DNA of 64,000 nucleotides from Diphasiastrum complanatum (taxonomy: Eukaryota > Streptophyta > Lycopodiopsida > Lycopodiales > Lycopodiaceae), in the NCBI GenBank assembly GCA_029204225.1, contig CM055108.1, forward strand, positions 22,246,326 through 22,310,325. Reading direction: 5' to 3'. The position numbers and the translations under genes were made by a program. Below are positions 11,319-21,470 of the stretch, one piece after another. Each line of letters begins with the position of its first letter. Positions within the stretch are counted from its first letter, which is position 1. The notes under the pieces are model-generated. The model saw only the letters and a list, made by a program, of their open reading frames with translations. It was not told the DNA's origin and did no database searches.

Positions 11319-12734
11319 CCCACTAGGCCTGCGTTTTGAAGCCTTCACCACCTATTTTTTCCTTCATAGAAATGCATTTTTATTTTAGCCTTCTTTTGGA
11401 AAGTCTGATAATCTAAAAATTCTTTCGAGCGCCCTTCAAATTTAATGAAACCTGCACTTCAAAACACTATGTGTGTGGGTAAAGGGTAATTTGAATTTGG
11501 AGTGGACCCCGTAGATGAATGCATGGGGAGGAGGGCCATGCATCCTTTTCCCCATACATGCATCCTCCTCCCCAGGTTTTTTAGTTCAAAAAATGTGTAT
11601 GCATGGGTGAGGGGAGGATGTATGGGTCTCCTCACCCACGCATAAAAGTGGAACAAACTTTAAATATATATATATATATATATAAAACTAAGGAAGCAGA
11701 CCCCGGGCGCGAACGTGCGTCTGGGGACGCGGACGTGTCCACTTTGGATGCAATTTTTTTTTTCAAAAATAAAATAAAAACTACAGGCCTCTCCCCGCTC
11801 ACTCCCACATCCCCAAAAACAATTAAAACTAATTCTCCTTCCCCTACCCCCCCGCGCGGGAATGAATTATTAGGGGTATTTGGCGCCCTCTTTAGTTAAA
11901 AAAATGAAAAAGGTACCAATTTTTTTTGCAAAAAACCTACTTACTGCCCATGCTTCCCATAACTAAGATGCCACCAAACGAGCTTGAAAGAACAAACAAA
12001 TTGTAATTTTGACAAGCAAACTCTCCCTCGCTCTCTCGCTGCCTCTCTGTGTCTTTCGTGAAGAGTTCTCTTGCATAGGCCCAATCAACAACATTTTTCA
12101 AAAGGCTTGACACAGAATCTTCAAGTTCTTAATTGGTCTTTGCACACTCTAGCACACAAAATTTGCCTACTTTGGGATGAGGTTTTCCAACTCACAACTG
12201 AGGACATCTTGAATTCAGCTCTCTGATTATTTTAAAGGAACGAAGAGCCATGTTGTTTACGGCCCTCTGATTGTTTTAAAGCACAAGCATAAGAAATCGC
12301 TTTGCAATGTAATATCTGTCCTTCACATCTACGTGTAAGGCAAATCAGTCAAAGGAAATGCGGATGAGCAATTATAGAGTAAATGATAGACATACAGACT
12401 ACGCATGGCTCACCTGGTTTTTCAATGACCAATGTTAGTATGATTCCCAATAATACAGGCAATGAAAAACTACACTTTCAAGAATAAAAGCAATGCATAT
12501 GACATGAAGCTGATGATGACTTACCTGCTAAAAAATGAGATGAAAGAGCCACAATTGCTTTATGATCCAGACAATGTAGATTCAAAAAGCCAATGGTTTT
12601 GCCACGGAACAAAATGAGATGATTGGATCACAAGAAATGGGACTTTTTTTTATTTATACTACCGCATAGTCTTGGCAGATATTTGCTTGTGTTCAGATCC
12701 ATATGTAAATGAAAGCCAATAGTTGGTGTTGAAG
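11318..12734. other. Intergenic DNA with inverted short repeats
   Basis: No gene is recognised. Around 11520-11645, copies of ATGCATCCTCCTCCCC and the inverse GGGGAGGATG words form a local inverted-repeat cluster that could be a small terminal-repeat element. (TA)n occupies 11664-11685. The GC-rich patch at 11700-11890 includes two homopolymer runs. The stretch 12000-12730 shows no motif I can name until the Helitron relic begins. Confidence 0.45.
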
Positions 12735-13190
12735 GTTGGGATGATAGTGATGTTGTTGCGGTCGATAGTGTCGCACAAGGTATTGTGCAAGGGTATGAGA
12801 CTTATCATTCATTGGGTAGATAGGTCATAGAGGTGGAGATAGTGACTGAGAAGAATATAGGGATTAGATTTCTCATTCCACAGATCCCTTTAGTGCCGAG
12901 CAATTCGGATTTGCCGTTCAAATTGCAAAGAATACAATTTCCTATCAGAGCGGCTTTTGCCATGACAATAAACAAGGGACGTAGAGGCAGACTATGGAGA
13001 CTGTTGGATTGTACTTGCCACGTCCCGTGTTTAGCCATGGTCAGTTGTATGTGGCACTATCAAGAATGTGAAGTGCGACGAGTGCTCGAGTGTTTATTAG
13101 TGATGGTGATGGTCAATTCACAGATGAAGAAGGAATGGCGAGGTTTACACAAAATATTGTGTATTTGGAAGTACTTTAGGATTACTGTCG
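12735..13190 (+). pseudogene. Helitron helicase (Pif1-like) C-terminal relic
   Basis: Plus-strand frames jointly encode the last part of a plant Helitron Rep/helicase. The blocks are a decayed LCKGMRLI, then VIEVEIVTEKNIGIRF, then SNSDLPFKLQRIQFPIRAAF, then AMTINK. After one frame change the sequence continues with QTMETVGLYLPRPVFSHG, then QLYVALSR, then FTDEEGMARFTQNIVYLEVL and a stop. These match the order of the final Pif1-type SF1 helicase motifs. The full protein would nick and unwind DNA for rolling-circle transposition. Only about 150 residues remain, with stops near 12822 and in the tail, so it is an orphan fragment. The Helitron 3' end (hairpin plus CTRR) was not identified because a microsatellite follows. 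Confidence 0.82.
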
Positions 13191-13219
13191 AAAATTATGT
13201 TTGGACTTTCGGAGTGTGC

Positions 13220-13450
13220 CTTCATGTATGTATGTGTGTATATGTATGCATGTATGTATATATGTGTTTTTTTGTGTATATATATGTGTATATCTGTATG
13301 TATGTGTATATGTGTACATGTATCTATATGTATGTGTGTATATATATGTAAGTGTATCTATATATATGTATGGGTGTGTATATGTATGTGCATGTGTATG
13401 TATGGGTGTGTATATGTACGTGTATATGCATGTATGTACATTCCAAAAAT
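13220..13450. repeat. TATG/TGTA-type microsatellite
   Basis: This is a 230-bp run of imperfect TGTA, TATG and TGTG units directly downstream of the Helitron relic. Open frames through it give only Cys/Met/Tyr/Val runs and are artefacts of the repeat. Confidence 0.9.
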
Positions 13451-14748
13451 GTAAATGATTTCTTTTTGAATTTGGTGAATATTATGGTTTGTTTGACATA
13501 GGCTTTGCTACACCTTCCATCTAGGAAAATGCACCTTTAAATTTGGAGAGGCAATTATTGTTGCACTCATTTAGATGTAGGCATCTGCAACTGTACACGA
13601 TCACTTTGGTGAATACCAAAGTTTAAAGTCTGTGTACAATTGTAGAGGCTTGTAGTAAAAACCCTTAACCAATTGGAGCCTATTCAAATTTAAAGGTTTT
13701 GCAATCTCCTAGGTAAAAGTTGTTGCATAGCCCGTGTCACACAACAAACAGATGCAATTCATGGCGAAGCAAACAAGTATTTTTGAACAAGGTATTTGCC
13801 TCTTTTTGTATATCGACTTAATGGTTTGTCATGTTTTATTAGCAGCAAACCTTGAGTTTTCTCCTATGAATTTGAATTTATGCAGTGATAGTTTCTTCTG
13901 TTACCTGTCCCATCTTATTGCATAGACTGACCCATGCTAGAAGATCCATGACGGCTTATTTGTTTGAGAGCATCCTATTTTGGTACTATTTTTTATAGAT
14001 AGTGAAATGTCTTTGGTGGAGGAATGTATCTTAAAAGCTCATGTGAACTCAATTTCACAACTAGTGGTTATATATCAAGTTTTTGGACCTTTCTATAAGC
14101 CACTAGGTCAGGTTTGTTGGTTGATAATCTAGTAAAAGGTTCCGGTCAGGATATTCTTTCAGATATTTAGATTCTGTTGAAATGTTGACTAATTGCTTCT
14201 CAATTTTATAGGTTTTGTTGTGTTTGTACCAGTATAGATGTACTTGTACACCAATCAAGCAATGTAAATATTTTGTTGCTCCAGAAAGGTTACTTGGTCA
14301 TGAAAATCATGCAAAGGCTTGAACTATGTTAGATGCCAATGGTTGTCATTCGCATTTCAGCTTTTGCCTTACGAATGAAGCACTTACCAGCACAAGTGCA
14401 ACACGAGGCAATTTGGCTATGTCAAATCTTGGGTGAATTGGTATTCTACAAGAGCCTGAGTCCACCATGTATAGCCAAAGTGGTACTGAATTGGCAAGGA
14501 ATTATGTCTATAGTGCTTATGAATCTAATGGAGTGGGAGGTTGTACTCATTTACAATAGCAAATAAAGTTCTTGCAACATTGACAAGTTGGGAAGTGACA
14601 AATAGTTGTTCATGCACATTTTTGTGCCCAAGTTCCACAAGATACTAGAATATTCGTTTATCCATTTCCTAAATTTGAGTGATAAAACAAAAGAACCTAC
14701 AAGTACGTTTGAAGTGCCCTTGCAATTTCACAAGTACTACTTGTAAAG
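13451..14748. other. Intergenic DNA, nothing recognised
   Basis: I see no convincing coding region, RNA gene or terminal repeat in this stretch. Short frames such as 13734-13925 and 14333-14566 show no known motif and no codon pattern to support them. Confidence 0.5.
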
Positions 14749-14900
14749 TGCACTTGCATTTCTATACCCATGTTATGCTCTTGAACTTTCACCTATAGTA
14801 GACTCGTGCTTTATGATTGCTTAATGCACTTGCATTTCTATGCCCATGTTATGCTCTTAAACTTTCACCTATAGTAGACTCGTGCTTTATGATTGCTTAA
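14749..14900. repeat. 76-bp tandem duplication
   Basis: A 76-bp unit starting TGCACTTGCATTTCTAT occurs twice in direct contact, the second copy beginning at 14825. The copies differ at only about two positions, so the duplication is fairly recent. It is not associated with any gene that I can see. Confidence 0.9.
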
Positions 14901-15397
14901 TGCATTTGAGGAGCAAGTGTTACTCATTTTGAAGCATTTGAAATTTCATAACAAAAGACATATTGCATTCCCTTGGGCTTTATGTTAGCATTCTCAAATA
15001 ACAGATTATATTGAATGACATTTAAACACGAAGGTAGTGATTTTAAGCTACTTAAGGCTGCCTTCTCCAAAATTTTACGATAAGGTTAAATGTTTCTCTT
15101 GTATCAAAACTACAATATATACAAGTGTACATATCTACAATGTTGCATAAATTGAGGAGATCATCTGTCTTGTAAGATGTGCAAATAATAAGAAACTAAA
15201 AAAACTATCTTCATGCTTCTTGAATCCATGTATTATTCTTGTAGCTAAGAAGTGAGTCTTGTGCTCCTCAACAATTTCTCCCATTGTCTTATTCTTATGC
15301 TTCCATCATTGTCGTATTATTATGCCTGTGCTCTTCTGATTAGGCTCCCTATGCAAAATTCAAACCTAAGCAAGCAATCCAACCTAAATTGGTATAC

Positions 15398-15416
15398 GTG
15401 TGCGCACACACGCACG

Positions 15417-15482
<66 letters not shown>
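15398..15482. repeat. (CA)n microsatellite
   Basis: A pure (CA)n run of about 60 bp (15422-15482) is preceded by an imperfect GTGCGCACACACGCACGTGC stretch of alternating purines and pyrimidines, a composition able to form Z-DNA. Confidence 0.92.
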
Positions 15483-15484
<2 letters not shown>

Positions 15485-16069
15485 AGAACAAGCTACAAAA
15501 TTACACCTAATTCACCAAGGTTGTGACATATTGGTGGTAGAGGCAATCCTTTTCTCATATGAAGAGATGTCTGAATTTTGGTTCCACCTAGGTGTGCTTG
15601 GACATATAAGACTTCAGCCATGTAGAAATGCCATTCACATCCGATATACAACATGTAAATCATCCAACTATTATTATTACTATAACATGTTATTGGAAAA
15701 CAAAAATTTGCATGACATACCAGTGCAAAATTTATAGAGTTGATGCTCAAGCATTTGTAGCCCTTTTATCTTCATATAGCAATTGCACCTTTTTGAAGTT
15801 ACTAATTGAGCACATTAGATTTTAGTTCATTGTCAAATTAATTGGTGGTGATGCCATGTTTTGAGACCACATGATGGTGAAGCCATTCAGCCATATCTTG
15901 TGTGTGACCGAGATTTGAAACTTCGCAAGGTTTAAGAATATCTATTACCTTTGCATTAGATCAAGACCTTTTCCAACTTTCCCAAATGGCTTGACCTATT
16001 TGAATGCTTGTAGAGGTGACCTATGGAGACTTTTTGGGATTGTTTAAATAAAATCCTAAAAAAATAATA
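15483..16069. other. Intergenic DNA, nothing recognised
   Basis: No gene or element is supported. Two overlapping plus-strand frames and one minus-strand frame are short and have no motif. Confidence 0.5.
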
Positions 16070-16360
16070 ATATGAATATTTGGAAAGTACTTGGGGGCAT
16101 TACACAACCCAAAAGGCATACTTTGTGGAAAAGGTAGTCTAATGGTGATTCTCTAATGCAATCTTCACTTGGTTCCACGCACTAAACCCATCGAGAAAGC
16201 TAGAAGACTCCTCATTGGCTACATGTTCAAGAACAATTCTAGTGAAAAAAAACACACAAATTCACAACTTACCATTATCTCTGGGTACCACCACCATTGG
16301 TGCCATCCATTTGATGTGTTTGATCTCATAAATAAATATCAATTCTAAGAATTTTCTAGT
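16070..16360 (-). pseudogene. Ty3 reverse transcriptase scrap
   Basis: Minus-strand translation gives FIYEIKHIKWMAPMVVVPRD, then SSSFLDGFSAWNQVKIAL, then an out-of-frame MPFGLCNAP equivalent. These are the order and spacing of the RT fingers and palm in Ty3 elements, close in type to the element at the window start. There are several stops and frame changes and no flanking domains. It is an old fragment next to a LINE 3' end. Confidence 0.75.
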
Positions 16361-16370
16361 ATCCAATCAC

Positions 16371-16914
16371 ACTTTCTACCTTGATATCTTATGAGGACCC
16401 TAGATGTGTCGCACTTATGATCCGGGAGATGGCAGACTTGAGGAGGAGGAGATTAGATATTGATACACATCCCCTAACACAGTTGAGCATCAATGAGTGC
16501 ATATACTGTCGGCGATAGAGATCCGAGATACCCACAAACTACGATTCAGATGGAGAGGCCGAGATTCCAGACTCCTCCATACATCGGCAGCAGAGACAGT
16601 GTTAACGACCAGAGAGACAGACAACTATTAGGCCACAACCCAAAGCGCCACGACAACAGAGACAACACCGGCAACCTACCCGACGACAGAGGTCCATGGC
16701 ACGTCTAGTGCATCCACCATCTCTTCCATGTTGATGGACATCATGATATACTATTCCAAGCTATTGGATCCTGATTGGACCAAACATCTTTATGCATTGT
16801 ATTTGTAGTTATCGTTTCTTTATAGATGATTGAGCTTTAAGCTCCTATGTGCACACTTGACATGTACCTTTTCTTAGTCCTATATAACTTAGGGTATTTC
16901 AAGGACATTAATAA

Positions 16915-16998
<84 letters not shown>
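16371..16998 (+). mobile_element. 5'-truncated LINE: C-terminal end, 3' UTR and (CT)n tail
   Basis: The fragment starts in the end of LINE ORF2 (SYEDPRCVALMIREMADLRR, near 16390-16450), matching YEDSRCAALMIREMFILRQ of the longer LINE at 62.5 kb. It runs through a 3' region that is clearly homologous to the minus-strand LINE tail at 55866-56340. Both end TTGACATGTACC...GGACATTAATAAAGATC and then enter a CT tract (here 16919-16998, about 80 bp). Being 5'-truncated with an intact 3' end is typical of LINE insertions. The tail is a dinucleotide repeat, not poly(A). Confidence 0.8.
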
Positions 16999-16999
<1 letters not shown>

Positions 17000-17585
17000 G
17001 GCACCACACACTATGGCTAATTTTGAAGTTGGGTCTTTACTTCTTGGATCGGATCATCACCCAATGATAATGACCTTCAAGTTTACTCATTAGACCTCAG
17101 CCATGCCATCTTTGCATGGTACCAAACTAGATTCAAGTACTCAAAACAATGCCAAGCCAATTATGAGCTCTTTTAACAAAATCCTTTGCAAGATACTTAA
17201 GGGAGAAATACAATTGCCAACAAACATAAGACTTTTTCTATTGCCAGTGTTGCTAAACAATTATGTGCACCACATTGTTGGCGTTTGTAGACAAGCTCAA
17301 AACAAGGCTCCACATAATGGTGGTATGGGACCTGCTCAACACCAATACAAACAAATAATAGCCACAAAAATCTGCCCACATTCATGCTCAAGAAGATAAG
17401 CTTTCACACATGTGACTTAATAATCTCAAAATCTTATTGAGGAAACTTTGGCACAAGCCGCATATTGTTCACGCCAATAATATCCCTGATACAGCTTAGT
17501 TTGACTAAGTGAAACATTTATATAGTAGCATGTGATTCGATCACTTTTCCTTCCTCAATTCATTCAGGTTGACTTATTTAGGCTT
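16999..17585. other. Spacer between LINE fragments
   Basis: The open frame 17103-17399 (98 residues) has no recognised motif. The stretch may be part of the LINE that becomes recognisable from about 17586, but I cannot show that. Confidence 0.4.
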
Positions 17586-18100
17586 GCTTGTAATGTTCTT
17601 GTGCCCTACATTATTAACTTATAGTTTGCAACAAAATTTACGAACTCTCCAAGTCTTTCTGTGCAAACTTTGGCCTTTTTGTTAACATTGATAAAACAAA
17701 AGTTCTGGTTTCCATTCTAACAAGGGCAGTGATCCACAATTACTCTTTAACGGGACAGGCGTTGGTGTTGTTAATGAATCCAAGTACTTGGGGATTGAAC
17801 TCACATTTAATAATTGGTGGCATACATGTGCAGACAAACACATTACAAGTGGCTGTAAATCCTATTTTACCATGGAGGCCGAGTGACATATCATTGATCT
17901 TTGGAGAGGGTTCCAAAAACCTGCCTTCACACATTGGTCCCATCAAATTTGTTATATGACTTTGAAGTTTATGGAGCACCTCGTACAAAGTGGACTGAGT
18001 TTAAATGCATACAAAAGGGGTTTCTAACCACATATTTAGGAGTGAGGCAAATGACTCATATTACTTGCAGAGACAAATATTCTCCCCATTGAGCTTATTT
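17586..18100 (+). pseudogene. LINE reverse transcriptase thumb and C-terminal region
   Basis: Plus-strand frames give LSKSFCANFGLFVNIDKTKV, then GVGVVNESKYLGIELTFNNW, then DFEVYGAPRTKWTEFKCIQK, GFLTTYLGVR and LAETNILPIELIS. This order (N-x-D-K-T-K-V, then Y-L-G, then I-Q-K-x-F-L, then the E-x-x-x-x-P-I region) is that of the LINE polymerase thumb and following domain. There are two frame changes and several stops. The family differs from, or is much older than, the LINE at 59.8 kb. The upstream polymerase palm is missing. Confidence 0.72.
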
Positions 18101-18700
18101 CATGATATCATATAAGGATCATAGATGTGTTGCACTTATGAGACGAGACGACGAGACCTTAGTTGCCCGTTCCGGAACGGAACACGTTCCAGAACGCGTT
18201 CTGTTCCGGAACGCTGCCCTCAAAAAAAAAATAAAAAAATACGTTTTTTTAACAAAGGATTTAATCATATAAAGTGCATTTTTTTTTATAACTTAAAAAA
18301 TTTCGTTCCGACCCATTTTGGTTGGAACGGGCTTCTAAGGACGAGACACTGTTTAAGGATTAACATATGCTGCATGACTAGCACTGACAACTAGATGCAA
18401 CCTCAGATCAGAACCTTTTTCTCCAGGCATACCGTCAAACATCCATAAAGTCAGAGTTGGAGGATGGAGCAGCTAGACATGAGGATCAGAGACAGAGCTG
18501 TCAAATCAAGAGACCAGCTGCGTTTTAAGTCATCCATCAATATACCTCCACCTCTAATCATGCGGATACACGCCCTACTCGACATACAAGAACTACATTA
18601 CCCAGAATACCCCAGCAGTTGTGATCTCCATCAACCCTTTTTTATCTTTATGTCCAAATGTCACAAGATGATATTTATCTTTTACTCTATGATAGGTTCT
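18101..18700 (+). mobile_element. LINE C-terminal/3' region fragment interrupted by hAT MITE
   Basis: SYKDHRCVALM (near 18104-18140) resembles the LINE C-terminal SYEDPRCVALM at 16.4 kb. A DQRQ-type basic tail is faintly visible further on (18470-18560). A 182-bp MITE is inserted within it. No CT tail is present and the right edge is uncertain, so this is a tentative extent. Confidence 0.5.
18158..18339. mobile_element. hAT MITE, 182 bp, with perfect 8-bp target duplication
   Basis: The ends form an imperfect inverted repeat: CTTAGTTGCCCGTTCC on the left and the inverse of CTTAGAAGCCCGTTCC on the right. Directly outside are two copies of GACGAGAC (18150-18157 and 18340-18347), an exact 8-bp duplication as made by hAT transposases. 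Inside are GTTCCGGAACG-type palindromes near both ends and AT-rich filler, with no coding sequence. The first bases (C-T-TAGTTGC) resemble the CATAGTTGC end of the hAT at 28043, so a related transposase could have moved it. Confidence 0.88.
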
Positions 18701-19607
18701 CATAGATGTTTAGTCAGTATTTCACAGTTCCATTTTTTCAGTACTTTTTTATGACCAGCTTTCAAATTGGGTTATTTGATTTTATTTAAGTTGGGAGATA
18801 TCCTACACTCCCACAACATGAAGGTACTTGAAATGTACTCTTTTATTTTTGCGTGCTCAAAAAGACAATACTATATTGATTTTGTGAAATATAGTATGCA
18901 ATACCTTGCAGGTATCACCCTTTGAAGATCCAAACACTTTGAAACCTATTAGATCTAAATTTTGCTTAAGCTTTTGGCAATTCGCACATGAATATCCACA
19001 TCTTGACCAAACTTCTGTTCTGAAAGAAAATTTGAGCTGATTTTGTTTCAACCAACTTCACTTTAACAGATCATATTTGTTACCCCAAAAATACAAGTAA
19101 ATATGAGATAAAAGGCTGCAATTATGTGTGCAATGCTTTATAGTCAGCAGAATCATGTTTCAAGAATGCTTCACGTGACAACCAATTTGTTGCTAGCATA
19201 GTTGCCCAAGTTGGTTTTGCCAAGCTCATCAGAAAAAGCTGGCATAATACCTGAAGAACAAGCTTATGGCCATAGAAAATGTAGCTCACATACTCATCTG
19301 CCTAAGTGGAAAGGAAGACTAACATGAAACTGATTCACTTTAATCAAGAATTAATGAGTATTAAAATATTAATGATCACCACTTGAGTGACTTCACTGAT
19401 TGATACACAAACAATGCAGCAGCAGCATACCATTTTATAGCTTGTGTTTGAGTGGTACTTTCTCATCATTCCCCTGAGGCTGAACATATTGTCCCAACAT
19501 ATTAGATAAAATGGCCAAATTCTCTATTATAGGTGGCCATATCAAGAAGGAAACCGAACAATAACTATAGGGATAACCTTGATCAAGATTGTTCTGTATG
19601 TTCAGTT
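18701..19607. other. Region downstream of ISE2 stop codon
   Basis: No coding region is seen. The ISE2 3' untranslated region must lie in the right part of this stretch, because the gene runs leftwards and its stop is at 19608-19610. I cannot fix a poly(A) site. A short minus-strand frame at 18857-19051 is unassigned. Confidence 0.5.
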
Positions 19608-19706
19608 CTAACCAACCAATTCACTAATTGGAGGCCTATCCATGACCTCAGCAGCAATTCGTGCAGTTGCAGCCAAGGTGGAACTAACTCTTGGAAGGAA
19701 AGGGAT
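19608..19706 (-). CDS. ISE2: ISE2 terminal coding exon
   Basis: This exon is too short to stand out as an open frame. It follows AACTTGCAG and encodes IPFLPRVSSTLAATARIAAE then VMDRPPISELVG and a TAG stop (19608-19610). The end matches MDRPPISELAG of Arabidopsis ISE2 and fixes the 3' end of the coding sequence. Confidence 0.93.
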   Translation of the reverse strand: MPFLPRVSSTLAATARIAAEVMDRPPISELVG

Positions 19707-19772
19707 CTGCAAGTTGATACAGCACGATTTTAGTTTTTAACAGAAAATAAAAATACATATCTAGGAGCAGGG

Positions 19773-19832
<60 letters not shown>

Positions 19833-21424
19833 GGATAGTATCTAACGTTATCCCACTTCACCTGTATTAAACTTTTTTACAACACATGGTCGACACTTCG
19901 AAGTTTTCTTCGAAAGAAATGGCTATTTTACTTAAGCACCTCTTTTACTTCCACATGGTTTACGTTCAATGGTCAAGATCTGAATCATATGATTCAATGG
20001 ACAGAAACGGAGGCTTCTTCCACAAGTTACCAGGTTGCTTCTTCTACAAGTCACCTCTGCTGACCTAAGAGAGGAAACAATGGCTATTTATATGTGACAT
20101 AATGCATAGCCATTCTTCCTCCATCTTCTCTTCTCTCCTCTTCTCTTCTCTACTCTCTTTCTATCTTTGCCAAGCTACACTTCTAGCAACGGATCATGCC
20201 CGACTGGACAGCGATTTCACGACATCTTGCTAAGTTGAGATCTCCACCACTTTGCTGGTTTTTTCACTCTTACATGTAAGTAGAGTTTTTTGGTAAACAA
20301 GCATGCTTTTCTCACCTAAGAAATACATTGATTTAACCTCCTTGAAGACCATCGCTGATCTACTAAGCAAAAGATGACTTTTTTTTTCATCACTTTCTGA
20401 TGTTTTTTTAGCCGCCCTCCTCTTGGCTGGAGGTGCGCCTGTTGATAGCTCATAATTACTTCTGTTTCAGCGAGCCAATTAAGTATGCAAAATGCGATTA
20501 GCATACCTCTTTTTTCAGCTATATGTAGCTATTTTCCAGCGATGGACAAATCGCTGACAGCACGGCCATCCTAAAATTTTTTTTCAGCGATGGACAGTTG
20601 CTAACTGTGTAGGCACCTACTGTCTGCAGCCAGAACAGCAAAATTTTTCCTTTTGTTTCAAAGTATACATGTGCATGATGATTCATCAATCATCTACTCC
20701 TTTTGTTCTTGCAAGCACACTCCATTTTTATGAAGAAGAACGATATATAGTCTCCGTTGTGTTGGCATTATGCAATCCTTTCAAATGCTTAAGGAGTTGG
20801 ATCAATAAACTCTTAAAACAACACATTTGTCTTTATGGAGACACATATTTTCCTACTCTCTTTCACTGTATCACTCGCTCGAAATTTTTCACATATCATG
20901 GCAAACGAAATTTTTCACATATCATGGCAAACCTAAGGATGACCCCGACCTGTCTGTATTCTATGAGAAGTTAAGCTAAGCACACATTAGGGTCTACATT
21001 TAGATTCTTGGCTTGGGTACTCTTGAAAGCATGGATTTGTGCAAGAGTCTTAACAGTCACATGGATTTGTCCTAATACTGTTGTTCGACTGTACTAGCCA
21101 CCTCTATTGTCCTTGAATGCAACTCAAGTAGTATGTAACCTATTACAATTACCGGTTTTTGTTAATATGCCATCAAAGAACGGTTTGGCCTATCGCTAAA
21201 TATCTAATTCGAATGGGAAGACTGGACTATGATTCTTTAATTCTAATCACGCTACAAAGTAGTAAGACTTATTTTGTACATGGATAACAACTGACATTCA
21301 GCGCTGACACCTGTCTTCCCCACATACTAACTCGTGTGGTTTTGTGTTGTGGGATGATGGCAGGTATTACCTGGATGTCTTGAAATGAATTTTTCTTTAC
21401 GGTGCTGTATTTTGCTATGTGAAT

Positions 21425-21470
<46 letters not shown>

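Noticed and set aside
12990-13458. Frames rich in Cys, Met, Tyr and Val
   Set aside because: Translation of the TGTA-type microsatellite; only the part before 13190 carries Helitron homology.
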